Origin: Slackia isoflavoniconvertens
Lineage (GTDB): Bacteria; Actinomycetota; Coriobacteriia; Coriobacteriales; Eggerthellaceae
Assembly: GCF_003725955.1 (NCBI RefSeq)
Contig: NZ_QIBZ01000007.1
Coordinates: 1 to 64,000, forward strand
DNA: 64,000 bases
Reading direction: 5' to 3'
Both the position numbers and the translations under genes were made by a program. Of this stretch, positions 54,122 to 62,648 are shown in pieces; positions within the stretch are counted from its first letter, which is position 1, and each line of letters opens with the position of its first letter. Below the pieces are notes generated by a model. It had not been told where the DNA came from. It ran no database searches and saw only the letters and a program-made list of their open reading frames with translations.

Positions 54122-54163
54122 CGACCCGGTTTCACGCACGCACGTCCGAGGACGCACGGGTCG
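54122..54163. repeat. Nested palindrome upstream of rpoN
   Basis: CGACCCG (54122-54128) pairs with CGGGTCG (54157-54163), and inside lies CGTCC-GA-GGACG. It is 38 bases upstream of the rpoN start and about 130 bases upstream of the GNAT -24 element, so it could be an operator or activator site for either. Confidence 0.4.
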
Positions 54164-54289
54164 TTAAGCCGTTTACATTGCACTATGCAATTCCGCATCT
54201 GATATTCTATCTATTTCAAATGGCATATAAAGACGAAAAGCATCGAATTTGACTATGAGTTTCTGAAAAGTCGAACAAATATGACATTC

Positions 54290-54305
54290 TGGCACAAAAT
54301 ATGCT
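54290..54305 (+). promoter_or_regulatory. Sigma-54 (-24/-12) promoter of the GNAT gene
   Basis: TGGCACAAAATATGCT: the GG and GC doublets have the exact sigma-54 spacing and 6 of 6 bases match in TGGCAC. Expected transcription start about 54316, 49 bases before the GNAT ATG. Confidence 0.65.
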
Positions 54306-54364
54306 TGACATATAAGCGTTAGTATATGCCAGAAATGCCGTTTAAATCTTTCTGGGGGATGAAC

Positions 54365-54916
54365 ATGAACACATCGGGGAACGGCATCGCACAGACGCAT
54401 GAAACGGACGCGTTGGATTTGAGTACCATGACGAAGCACGAAATGCCTTACGGAATTGACGCCATAGCCGAAATTCGTATGTCGACCCCAGCGGATTATC
54501 CCGCCATTATTCGCATGGGCGAGGCGGCCGACATGGGCACGCTCGACGGCTTCGAGGACACGCTTGTCGCGACACATCTCTCTGGCGGCATCGCGGCATT
54601 TTGCCGCCTTCGCATCTACGACGGCATCGCACACGTCAATCCAATCGTCGTCGACGAATCGCTGCGCGGCCATGGCGTGGGCGCAGCGCTCATGAAAGCC
54701 GCGCGGGAGCGCTACGGCGAACTCCGCTTCGTCGCTCGCGGCTATGCGGTGGGGTTCTACAAGTTCATTGGATGCACCCCCGTCGAATGGGATGAAATTG
54801 CCCCCGAAGTCGCATCCGATTGCGATGATTGCGAAAAGCGGGACGAATGCCAGCCGCTCCCGATGAAGTACCCTATCGAAAACGAAGAGCGCGCAATCAC
54901 CACTTCCCTCGATTAA
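54365..54916 (+). CDS. GNAT-family acetyltransferase with C-terminal cysteine cluster
   Basis: 183 aa. A GNAT fold spans about 40-150, with the acetyl-CoA loop RGHGVGAAL and the closing strands VARGYAVGFYKFIGC. The last 30 residues carry a Cys cluster (DCDDCEKRDEC), which could bind a metal or be redox active. ATG 54365 follows GGGGGATGAAC. It is the only gene behind a good -24/-12 promoter and is divergent from rpoN. The acyl acceptor is unknown. Confidence 0.75.
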   Translation: MNTSGNGIAQTHETDALDLSTMTKHEMPYGIDAIAEIRMSTPADYPAIIRMGEAADMGTLDGFEDTLVATHLSGGIAAFCRLRIYDGIAHVNPIVVDESLRGHGVGAALMKAARERYGELRFVARGYAVGFYKFIGCTPVEWDEIAPEVASDCDDCEKRDECQPLPMKYPIENEERAITTSLD

Positions 54917-54934
54917 TCAGGACAAACAAAAAAA

Positions 54935-54954
54935 CGCGCGACAAATGCCGCGCG
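54935..54954 (-). terminator. Terminator of the wHTH gene
   Basis: Stem CGCGCG/CGCGCG with an 8-base loop, then TTTTTTTG on the minus strand. It lies 36 bases after the stop. Confidence 0.7.
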
Positions 54955-54990
54955 ACGTAGCCTCATAGCCTCTTTATCGCATGAAGCGGG

Positions 54991-55281
54991 TTATTCAATC
55001 CCTACCAAGAACGCTTTGCCGGCATCAGTGACGGAAAGCGCATTCGCCAAACGACCGCCATCGTCTCGATAGCGCGCTTCGCTGTTCACGAGGCCCGAGC
55101 CGACAAGACGGCGTATGGCCGCATGTACGCGATATTCGCTCACGCCGACAACCTTCGCCATCTCTCGACGAGAAAGCGAAGCAGGCTCGCCATTCTGCTT
55201 TTCATAACGCGCGACAAGACGCAGAATCGACACCGTAACCACGGCAACGTCATCCCAGCTCGTACGGCCATGACCTGCCAT
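54991..55281 (-). CDS. Small winged-helix DNA-binding protein
   Basis: 96 aa. A single MarR/Rrf2-like winged helix: SLSRREMAKVVGVSEYRVHAAIRRLVGSGLV, then a wing with Asp/Gly/Arg residues (ARYRDDGGRLANAL). ATG 55281 follows GAAGGAGGCGGTTCC. Its target is unknown. It lies alone between the GNAT gene and a hairpin-rich gap. Confidence 0.75.
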   Translation of the reverse strand: MAGHGRTSWDDVAVVTVSILRLVARYEKQNGEPASLSRREMAKVVGVSEYRVHAAIRRLVGSGLVNSEARYRDDGGRLANALSVTDAGKAFLVGIE

Positions 55282-55711
55282 GGAACCGCCTCCTTCACCA
55301 AAGACGCGTCCGCCGTTTCGTCCTCCAAGCAAAACGCAACTTATACATACATACATATTCGCATTGACAAATCATTAACAAGCTTCAGTGCGAATCCCCC
55401 CAAAGGGATGAGCCGTATGATAGGAGACCCCTCCCCCCATCGTCAATTAAAAACTGCACAACATTCGCCATCGTTGTGCGAGCGGCGTCTACGCGCCCTC
55501 AAACGTAGAAATGCCCCGACAATTGCGGGGCATTTCTACACAAGCTTGGTAAGCGCAAGGCAACCAGCGGCGCTCTGGCTTCACGCCGCTCATAATTCGC
55601 ATCGCGCATACGATGCAGCCCTAAGGAGATGGCTGCGGCGAGGCCCCCTGTCCGACCGGGGGCCTCGCCGCAGCCAGGTCTCGCAACCTGGCCTTGGAGC
55701 GAAGAGAATGA
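55282..55711. other. 430-base gap with strong hairpins
   Basis: No gene is seen. A 14-bp stem GTAGAAATGCCCCG and complement (55505-55539), an 18-bp perfect stem (55631-55648 with 55658-55675) and a following 6-bp stem CCAGGT/ACCTGG (55674-55691) lie downstream of the TIGR03084-type gene. None has a strong T tract. Confidence 0.6.
55631..55691. repeat. 18-bp perfect hairpin plus second stem
   Basis: GGCTGCGGCGAGGCCCCC pairs perfectly with 55658-55675 across a 9-base loop, and a 6-bp stem follows directly. It lies 20 bases after the stop of the gene at 55712 and could block 3' exonucleases or end transcription. Confidence 0.6.
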
Positions 55712-56509
55712 TTAGCGCTGATTCTTTGCCTCGGGAGCAGGATCTGCGGGACCAGCATATGTCTGAACGATAGAGGCATACGTGCGAGCTTCGTCGCCCA
55801 CAACCTCAAGATCGGTGTCCATCCAATTGCGACGGCGAATCGCCACGAGCGCCCAGTCACGAGCGGAGCCCTTAATATAATTCGGGCTCGCAGGATCACC
55901 CTTCGCCCATACCTCACCCGAAGGCAAGGTGAGCTCAAGGTACATCGGAACCTCGGGGTCGAAGGTGAGGCCATTCACGTTGTACATGTTCGGACGGCCC
56001 TGCCACGAGAGGAACAGCGTGGAGGCAATGCGATCTTTGACAACGGGTTCAATGCCAAGAGCGTCGTAGATATCGACGCTATGAGCCCAAAGCTCCATAA
56101 GGCGCGCAGACGCAAGCGAACGATTGGACATGGGGGGAATGCCGGCCGCCCAAGGCACGCGGCTCTTGGGGCCACCCGCAATAAACGCCTCATTCATGAT
56201 GGTGCGCTGCTCGCGCCACCAGGAAAGAATTTCGGCGCCGGTCATGTCCTGGCACTTCAAAACATGGTAATGCTCGTCCTGGTCGCTGAATGCGTCCGCG
56301 ACGGCATTCACGCTCTCACCACGGCCATTAAGCAGCTCCGCGGCGCAATAATCGAAAAACGCGATATGGGCAATGACGTCTTTCAGCTTCCACGTCGTGC
56401 AATACGACGCCATTTTGTTCCAGTCTTCCTCAGAGAAATCCTGGACAAGCACGTCAACCTGCGCCTGCTCAGCAAGCAAGTCACCCATCGGGTCAAAGAA
56501 TTCAGCCAT
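55712..56509 (-). CDS. DinB-like/maleylpyruvate isomerase-family protein (TIGR03084-like)
   Basis: 265 aa. An N-terminal DinB-like four-helix region has the family's metal-site histidines (DVIAHIAFFD, and later LWAHSVDIYDALG). Actinobacterial relatives are annotated as mycothiol-dependent or TIGR03084 proteins of unknown function. ATG 56509 (MAEFFDPM) follows AAAGGGGAACGAC. It lies 180 bases after the CaiA-like gene on the same strand, so it may belong to that sigma-54 unit. Its role in the acyl-CoA pathway is not known. Confidence 0.7.
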   Translation of the reverse strand: MAEFFDPMGDLLAEQAQVDVLVQDFSEEDWNKMASYCTTWKLKDVIAHIAFFDYCAAELLNGRGESVNAVADAFSDQDEHYHVLKCQDMTGAEILSWWREQRTIMNEAFIAGGPKSRVPWAAGIPPMSNRSLASARLMELWAHSVDIYDALGIEPVVKDRIASTLFLSWQGRPNMYNVNGLTFDPEVPMYLELTLPSGEVWAKGDPASPNYIKGSARDWALVAIRRRNWMDTDLEVVGDEARTYASIVQTYAGPADPAPEAKNQR

Positions 56510-56690
56510 GTCGTTCCCCTTTCTTTTGATTCCGTCGCCCATCGCGCGATGAAATCACGTCACTACACGGAAGCCTGAGTGCTTTGGCTTTGGCCACGCG
56601 TCAAAGCCTGCATGCTCTTTAGGCACGCTCGATACACCAGACTCCCATTCGTTGGCTTTTCACGCGAGCAATACACGCCCGCGACCCACA

Positions 56691-57866
56691 TTAGTCTTGA
56701 TAGAGTTTCTGAATAGCGCGGCCTGCAATATGAATCATGATTTCATCGGTGCCGGCGCCAATACGATAGACGCGCTGGTCACGCCACAAGCGAGAAATAC
56801 GGCAATCCTTGGTGTAGCCGATACCGCCCATGACCTGCAAGGCCGTGTCGCACACCTCGAACGCCGCGCGGCCACAATACAGTTTCGCCACCGCGGAATC
56901 GATTTGCACCGGTTCGCCGTTGTCAATCTTCCATGCGGTCTTGTACACCCAGTTGCGCATGTTTTCAATCTTCATGTACATCTCGGTGATGTGCTCCTGG
57001 ATGAGCTGGTTCTTGCCGATGGGCTTGCCAAACTGCACGCGCTGGGTTGCGTAATGCGTCGCATCCTCAAACGCGCATTCGGCGGCACCGAGGCTCTGGG
57101 CACATGCGATAAGGCGCTCGACCTCGAAATTCACCATTGCCTGCATGAAGCCATTGCCCTCAACGCCCACGAGGTCCTTCTCTTCGAGGACGACGTCTTC
57201 CATATGAAGCTCGCAGGTATTGCCCATATTCCAGCCGATTTTCTCAAGCGGCTCGATGGAGATACCCGGCGTGAGGTTGCCCTCGTCATCGCGCAGGGGT
57301 ACCCACCACATGCTGAACTTCGAACGATTCTCGCGCAAAGTGGGATCGTCGGCCGCATTGCGTGCGACGCAAAGCATGTACTTCGAGTTCACGGCGTTGG
57401 TCATGAACGATTTATTGCCATTGAGGTACACCTTACCATCGCGACGCTCGTACGTAGAAGCGAGCGAGCTCGAGTCGGAGCCGGCACCAGGCTCGGTGAA
57501 ACCAAGCACGAAGCCCGGTCGACCAGCCATAACCTCAGCGAAACACTGCTCCTGCTGCTCAGGGGAACCGTATTCCGTCATGTCTTTGAGCGCGCACAGG
57601 TTGCCGTACACATAGATGGGCGCACCATTTTTGCAGATGCGCTCAGAAACCAGCATAAGCGTCATCACGTCAACGGGCGTACCACCGAACTTCTCGTCGA
57701 CGCCGAGCATCTGAAAGCCGTTTTCAAGCAGCGCGTCAGTAAATTCCGTCGGCCACTCATGCTTCTCGTCGCACTCTTTGAAATACTGCTCAGTGCCATA
57801 GCGCTCCATCAGCTCGTCGACGCTCTCGAGCAACAACTCTTGTTCTTCGGTAAGGGCGAAATCCAT
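56691..57866 (-). CDS. Acyl-CoA dehydrogenase, crotonobetainyl-CoA reductase (CaiA)-like
   Basis: 391 aa flavoprotein. It resembles E. coli CaiA along its whole length: start MDFALTEEQELL, TEPGAGSDSSSL, RDGKVYLNGNKSFMT, AFEDATHYATQRVQFGKPIG, VMGGIGYTKDCRISRLWRDQRV and the end GTDEIMIHIAGRAI. Members oxidise acyl-CoA or run in reverse to reduce 2-enoyl-CoA. ATG 57866 follows GAGGAAAGGAAAACC. A consensus sigma-54 promoter lies 83-98 bases upstream and separates it from the ligase terminator. The natural substrate is unknown; no carnitine transporter or CaiB is nearby. Confidence 0.85.
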   Translation of the reverse strand: MDFALTEEQELLLESVDELMERYGTEQYFKECDEKHEWPTEFTDALLENGFQMLGVDEKFGGTPVDVMTLMLVSERICKNGAPIYVYGNLCALKDMTEYGSPEQQEQCFAEVMAGRPGFVLGFTEPGAGSDSSSLASTYERRDGKVYLNGNKSFMTNAVNSKYMLCVARNAADDPTLRENRSKFSMWWVPLRDDEGNLTPGISIEPLEKIGWNMGNTCELHMEDVVLEEKDLVGVEGNGFMQAMVNFEVERLIACAQSLGAAECAFEDATHYATQRVQFGKPIGKNQLIQEHITEMYMKIENMRNWVYKTAWKIDNGEPVQIDSAVAKLYCGRAAFEVCDTALQVMGGIGYTKDCRISRLWRDQRVYRIGAGTDEIMIHIAGRAIQKLYQD

Positions 57867-57948
57867 GGTTTTCCTTTCCTCTGTTTCCCGCATCCTTGCT
57901 TAACGTTCACAACATCGCATGACTGCGCTGCGATTCTGATAAGCAATT

Positions 57949-57964
57949 AGCAAGAAGCGTGCCA
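57949..57964 (-). promoter_or_regulatory. Consensus sigma-54 promoter of the CaiA-like unit
   Basis: Minus strand TGGCACGCTTCTTGCT, a full match to TGGCACG-n4-TTGCW. It differs at one base from the promoter at 62649-62664. Expected start about 57938, 70 bases before the ATG. Confidence 0.85.
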
Positions 57965-57969
57965 AAATG

Positions 57970-58001
57970 AAGAGACGCTGCCCAAAAGGACAGCGTCTCT
58001 T
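57970..58001 (-). terminator. Terminator of the CoA-ligase gene
   Basis: An 11-bp perfect stem AAGAGACGCTG/CAGCGTCTCTT, then CATTTTGG on the minus strand. It lies 31 bases past the ligase stop and only 5 bases before the next -24 element. Confidence 0.8.
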
Positions 58002-58032
58002 AAAAATATAATTCAACATTCGGAAAGGGCCG

Positions 58033-59601
58033 TTACTTCTCGACGTGAGCGTCAAAATAGGCAACGACGTTTTTCATTCGAATCTTTCCCGCATCATCGC
58101 GGCCCAAGTTGTCAACGAACAGTACATAGCGCGGCTTTTTGTAGCTTGCGATATAGGCCTTGCAGGCCTCCTGCACGTCTTGCGCCGTGAGGGTTTTACC
58201 CTTCACCGGTTGCACCACGGCAGCGACAGCCTCGCCCATCACCGGATCGCTCGTGCCAAAGACCACGCAATCGGCCACATCGGGATTTCTCAAAATGGCG
58301 GTTTGCACTTCATTGATGAACACGTTTTCGCCGCCCGATTTGATCATGTCCTTTTTGCGGGCGCACAGGTAGTAGTAGCCGTTTTCGTCAACGCGCATGA
58401 CGTCGCCCGTATGCAGCCATCCATCGGGCGTAATGGTGTTTGCGGTAATTTCAGGCTGCCCATAATAGCCACTCATCACCGCGGGGGATTTGACAAGGGC
58501 CTCACCAGGCTCGCCAGGCGCCACATCGTCTCCTTCATCGTCGACGATGCGTATTTCCATCTCATCCATCGGCTTGCCAAGTGCATCGAGCAGCGGGGAA
58601 TCCTCTTCCAGCATCTCGCGCGTCAAACGCATCGTAATGCCGGAGCCGCTTTCGCTCTGCCCCCAGCCGTAATTGATTTCAGCATTGGGGAATGCGCCGT
58701 ATATCGCCCGCACGATTTCGGGCGTCATGGCGCCCGCCGCGCTTTGCACAATGCGAACGGTCGACAAATCGTGCGACGACACGCCACCATCGCGGACGAG
58801 GCGAACGTAGGTCGTCGGCGGCAGCAGAATCATATGCGTCACCCCATGCTCATCGATTTGGTCGAGCACGGCGTGCGCATCGAACTTCCCGCAAATGACG
58901 ATCGTTGCGCCAGCCGAAAGGGCACACATGAACCAGCTATGGCCACCATGGTGCTCAAGCGGGCATTGAATAAGGACGACAGGGTGGTCCATTTCAAGCA
59001 TGGCGTTCGAGCGCAGAATAACCCGAATTTCCGCCAAATCCTGCCCATGAGTACGGCATGCGCCTTTCGGAAGGCCGGTTGAGCCGCCCGTAAACTGCAC
59101 GCGCGAAAGAGCGCCCTCGTCACGGAAAAGCTCAAGGTCAGGCTCAGCGGGCGCGGAAAGGTCGAACAAGCGCGGTGCGAACGGCGTCGATGCGCCAACG
59201 GCAAGAAGGTCGAGCTCGGGATTGAAATCGCGACGGCTCTCGACGACTTTCTCTTCGAATTTCTTCGCGAATACAAGGAGCTTCGCATCGACCGCATTCG
59301 TGAGATATGCGATTTCGCGAGGAATAAGTCGATAGTTCAAAGGAACGGCAACCGCTCCGATGCGCTGAATCGCCAAATAGACGGCGATAAGCTCGACGCT
59401 GTTCTCCATGAGATAGGCTACCTTGTCGCCTGTTTCCACGCCTCGATTGCGAAACGCACGGGCGATTTTGCAAGCCAAGGTATCCAGCTGCTCATACGTT
59501 TGGGTAATCTCGCCGCATACGCAGGCAACACGCTGCGGGCGCTTTTCAACATTCTCAAGAAATGGCTCGATAATGTTGCCATATGTTGTTGCCCCAGACA
59601 C
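58033..59601 (-). CDS. Acyl-CoA synthetase (CaiC-like AMP-forming ligase)
   Basis: 522 aa from GTG 59601 (GAGGGGGCCAAG upstream); ATG 59625, eight codons earlier, has no clear site. ANL-family ligase: P-loop TGGSTGLPKGA, the GWGQSESG adenylate motif, HTGDVMRVDENGYYYLCARKKDMIKSGGENV, and the C-terminal catalytic lysine (DDAGKIRMKN). It activates a carboxylic acid to its CoA thioester. It follows the enoyl-CoA hydratase gene on the same strand, the third gene of the unit starting at 62589. The acid is unknown. Confidence 0.88.
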   Translation of the reverse strand: MSGATTYGNIIEPFLENVEKRPQRVACVCGEITQTYEQLDTLACKIARAFRNRGVETGDKVAYLMENSVELIAVYLAIQRIGAVAVPLNYRLIPREIAYLTNAVDAKLLVFAKKFEEKVVESRRDFNPELDLLAVGASTPFAPRLFDLSAPAEPDLELFRDEGALSRVQFTGGSTGLPKGACRTHGQDLAEIRVILRSNAMLEMDHPVVLIQCPLEHHGGHSWFMCALSAGATIVICGKFDAHAVLDQIDEHGVTHMILLPPTTYVRLVRDGGVSSHDLSTVRIVQSAAGAMTPEIVRAIYGAFPNAEINYGWGQSESGSGITMRLTREMLEEDSPLLDALGKPMDEMEIRIVDDEGDDVAPGEPGEALVKSPAVMSGYYGQPEITANTITPDGWLHTGDVMRVDENGYYYLCARKKDMIKSGGENVFINEVQTAILRNPDVADCVVFGTSDPVMGEAVAAVVQPVKGKTLTAQDVQEACKAYIASYKKPRYVLFVDNLGRDDAGKIRMKNVVAYFDAHVEK

Positions 59602-59706
59602 CTTGGCCCCCTCATTTCGGCCCATGCAAATTCATCAAGCACCCTTCAATACCAAGGGCGCAATGGGCGGCCGCCGATGCCGGCAAAGCCGCCCGTCCCA
59701 AAAGCC

Positions 59707-60474
59707 CTAGCGGGCGAACTTCTCCATAGTTTTGGCGTAGGCTTTCGTCGTGGTGCAGAACGGGGAACTCGTCTGCTCCAGCGCGAGCGAAGCCTGGAGA
59801 TTGGTATCGCTCAAAGAGTTCAGCATCCCCTTCGCCACCTGGATAGACGCATCGGGCATTTCCGCCAATCGACGCGCGAGTTCCATCGTTGTTTCCTCGA
59901 GGGATTCCGACGGAACCACGCGGTTCGCAATGCCGAGCTCGCCCAGTCGCACGCCAGAAATGCGATCGCCCAGGAAGAGGATTTCTTTGGCGCGCTGCAT
60001 GCCAACCAATTCGGGCAAGAATTTCACCACGCCCATCTCGGGAGCAATGCCGATTTGGCAAAACGCCGGAATCACAGTGGCCGTCTCGCTCACGCATACC
60101 AAATCGCTCGCGAGCATGAGCGCGAAACCGCCGCCCACGGCATAGCCGTCGACCATGGCCACAATCGGCTTGGCAATAGTGCGCATGGCGGTGACGGTGC
60201 GGCAATACTTGCGATACGTTTTACGCGCGTGCTCGGGGGTGTTTTCCTCGGGGGAGCTTTGGCTCAAATCGCCGCCGCTCGTAAAGCAGTTGCCCGAACC
60301 GCGAAGGACGATCGCGCGAACTTCTGGGTCCTCGTCGGCAGTATGGAAGCATTCCGTCAGTAAATCCATCATGGTGGCGTTAATGGCATTTTTCTTTTTG
60401 GGCTGGTTCAGATACACAACCGCAACGCCGTCTTCGCCTTTTTCCATGTAGACCATATCGGTGTTTTCGCTCAT
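59707..60474 (-). CDS. Enoyl-CoA hydratase/isomerase family protein
   Basis: 255 aa crotonase fold. The oxyanion-hole region (CFTSGGDL) and the helix VDGYAVGGGFALMLASDLV with IGIAPEMGVVKFLPELVG, where a catalytic Glu sits, are evident. Likely hydrates or isomerises a 2-enoyl-CoA. ATG 60474 is preferred over GTG 60483, which touches the GGGAG site. It starts 12 bases after the oxidoreductase gene and leads into the ligase. Confidence 0.87.
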   Translation of the reverse strand: MSENTDMVYMEKGEDGVAVVYLNQPKKKNAINATMMDLLTECFHTADEDPEVRAIVLRGSGNCFTSGGDLSQSSPEENTPEHARKTYRKYCRTVTAMRTIAKPIVAMVDGYAVGGGFALMLASDLVCVSETATVIPAFCQIGIAPEMGVVKFLPELVGMQRAKEILFLGDRISGVRLGELGIANRVVPSESLEETTMELARRLAEMPDASIQVAKGMLNSLSDTNLQASLALEQTSSPFCTTTKAYAKTMEKFAR

Positions 60475-60486
60475 AGCAGGCACTCC

Positions 60487-62589
60487 CTAGATGGCGCAAG
60501 CGGCAACGTAGCCAGCCTTGGTCGCATCGGCGATACGATGCGGCTCATCGGCGTCACCAACCAAATACACCTCGTCGCAAATGCCCTTGAGAGATTCAGC
60601 CAGAGCATGGTTCGGCTTGAATCCCAACGTAATCGCGACGGTTTTCGCGGGAACGAAAATCTCGGTCTGATTGCCCTCTTTATCGGTCTGAACAGCCTTG
60701 ACTCCCTTATCGGTAATCTCGGTGACCTTGGTGAGCGCATGCATTTCGATGTTTTCGGCCTTCTTGAAGCCATTGATCAGGCCGAAGCGATCGGAGCCGC
60801 CCACGTCGTAGCCGATCTTCTTTTTCTCCTCGATAATGGTGGCGCGGCGCCCGGTCTCCATACACAGGTGACCCAGCTCGCAACCCGGCAAGCCGCCGCC
60901 GATGATGGCGACCTCGCGGCTCACAGGCCAATTCATGGCCGTAGTCGCCCAACGGGCAAAGCTCGGAGTGTAGTGCATCTTCACAACGTTGGTCGCACCC
61001 CACCACATAAAGTTGTTGAATGCGCTCTTGGTGTGCGGCGTGTTGCCGTTGAGCATCTCGAGCAGGTCGTGGGACTGGAGCACGTTGGCGTTATCCACGC
61101 CAGGAACATCGAGCGTCATAACATCGCCACCGATTGCGACGATAACAGCATCGGGCTTGGCCGCCTTAACCACGGAAGCATCGACTGGGGTCTTCAAATG
61201 CACCTTGATTTCGGGATGCGATTTCACCAGGTTGTTCATGTAGTCGAGATAACGCTCGTGATAAGGACTGAAAATCGAAGACATCTTCACGCAGCCACCC
61301 AGACGGGGGCCTGCTTCGTAAAGATCGACCTCATGGCCGCGCTCAACGGCGCACACGGCTGCATTGATGCCAGCCGGGCCAGAACCCACGACCATCACGC
61401 GCTTTTTCTTCTCCGCTTTCGGGTACATCTCGTGATCGAGCTCTGCGCCCAAATGGGGGTTCACGCCGCAGTAATTCATCGGCTTGCCCTGGCTCACCAC
61501 GTCATCGAGGCAACGGCAGCACACGATGCACTTGCGCATATCGCAGGTTCGATCTTCCATGACCTTTCGAGGAAGGTCGGGGTCGGCGATGCTGTAACGA
61601 AGGCCAGCGATCACGTCGACCTTGTCCGCCTGAAGAGCTTGCTCCATAGCGGTCGGGTCGGTATTGCGGTAACCCTGAGCCACCGGTTTCTTGGCGACGG
61701 TCTTGATTTTCTGGGAAATCCACGTCCAGTGGCAATCTTCGATAACTTTCGTGGTCAGAGGCTCGCTCGTCTCGTGCCAGCCCACGGCCAAATCGTGCAA
61801 GTCGGCGCCAGCCTCTTCAAGCATGGGCGCAATCTGCAGCGCTTCCTCCATGGAAAGGCCCTCGCCAGCAGGGCTCTTGATGAAGTCGATCGGGCTCCAA
61901 CGAACGACGATGGGGAAATCGGGGCCCAAGGCCTCGCGCACGCCCGCGATGACCTCGCATGCGAAGCGGGCACGATTCTCGATGCTTCCGCCGTATTCGT
62001 CGGTGCGGTTGTTCGTCGCCTTCGCCATGAAGCGGCTCATGATGCCGCCAACGCCCGCCATAACCTCGATGGCGTCGAAGCCAGCTTCCTTGATGACGCG
62101 AGCGCCATTGATGTATTGCTTCTGGAAGTCGTGGATTTGCTCAATGGTCATGGCCTTGAAGCCGCTCATGAATTTCAGAATGGCGATATCGGAGGGGCCA
62201 TACGCGCTTTCGGGAAGCTCGTCGGAGGGCTTCCAATCATGCACGCAATAAAGCTGAGCGCAAATAAGGCCATCATGCTTGTGCACGGGGTCGACCATAT
62301 ATTTCTTCAAGTCGGGAATGCACGTCTCGTCGTAGCACGAAGGCAGAGCATGAATCATCGGATTGCTCGCCTCGAGCTCATTACGTTTCCAGGGAACAAT
62401 GGTCTGAATAATCATTGCCGTCTGGCCAGCGGCGCGCTCTTCAAGATAATTCGCGAGACGTTGGGTGGGACGATTGTCGGGCGTAACATAGCCCAAACCA
62501 GGCGACATCGACGTGGTAATCATGCGGTTCTTCAGCGTAACGCCATTGACCTTCAGCGGGGAGCCGAGGATTGGGTACTCTTTGCTCAT
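60487..62589 (-). CDS. Old-yellow-enzyme / 2,4-dienoyl-CoA reductase-like iron-sulfur flavoprotein
   Basis: 700 aa. N-terminal FMN TIM barrel (about 1-370; NGVTLKNRMITTSM start; FDAIEVMAGVGGIMSRFM), then a 4Fe-4S Cys cluster (CIVCCRC with a Cys before and one in NYCGVNP), then a pyridine nucleotide/FAD domain with VMVVGSGPAGINAAV and the second nucleotide motif VAIIGGGLPGCELG. This is the FadH/BaiCD/enoate reductase architecture; members reduce C=C bonds of enoates or enoyl-CoA with NAD(P)H. GAAAGAGGGGTTTCGCGC precedes the ATG. It is the first gene of its unit, 60 bases after a consensus sigma-54 promoter. Confidence 0.9.
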   Translation of the reverse strand: MSKEYPILGSPLKVNGVTLKNRMITTSMSPGLGYVTPDNRPTQRLANYLEERAAGQTAMIIQTIVPWKRNELEASNPMIHALPSCYDETCIPDLKKYMVDPVHKHDGLICAQLYCVHDWKPSDELPESAYGPSDIAILKFMSGFKAMTIEQIHDFQKQYINGARVIKEAGFDAIEVMAGVGGIMSRFMAKATNNRTDEYGGSIENRARFACEVIAGVREALGPDFPIVVRWSPIDFIKSPAGEGLSMEEALQIAPMLEEAGADLHDLAVGWHETSEPLTTKVIEDCHWTWISQKIKTVAKKPVAQGYRNTDPTAMEQALQADKVDVIAGLRYSIADPDLPRKVMEDRTCDMRKCIVCCRCLDDVVSQGKPMNYCGVNPHLGAELDHEMYPKAEKKKRVMVVGSGPAGINAAVCAVERGHEVDLYEAGPRLGGCVKMSSIFSPYHERYLDYMNNLVKSHPEIKVHLKTPVDASVVKAAKPDAVIVAIGGDVMTLDVPGVDNANVLQSHDLLEMLNGNTPHTKSAFNNFMWWGATNVVKMHYTPSFARWATTAMNWPVSREVAIIGGGLPGCELGHLCMETGRRATIIEEKKKIGYDVGGSDRFGLINGFKKAENIEMHALTKVTEITDKGVKAVQTDKEGNQTEIFVPAKTVAITLGFKPNHALAESLKGICDEVYLVGDADEPHRIADATKAGYVAACAI

Positions 62590-62648
62590 GCGCGAAACCC
62601 CTCTTTCTCATGTTTCATATATGCAACCACCTTGATGCATAGGAACTA

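Noticed and set aside
54305-54310. TTGACA as a housekeeping -35 for the GNAT gene
   Set aside because: No -10 hexamer lies 16-18 bases downstream. The overlapping -24/-12 pattern has correct spacing and fits the rpoN neighbourhood better.
55123-55773. Plus-strand open frame of 216 codons
   Set aside because: It overlaps the wHTH gene on the other strand and several strong hairpins, and resembles no protein.
56510-56690. TGGCC-type sequence upstream of the DinB-like gene as a fourth sigma-54 promoter
   Set aside because: The GG to GC spacing is one base too long and the -24 element lacks the CAC part, so it was not counted.
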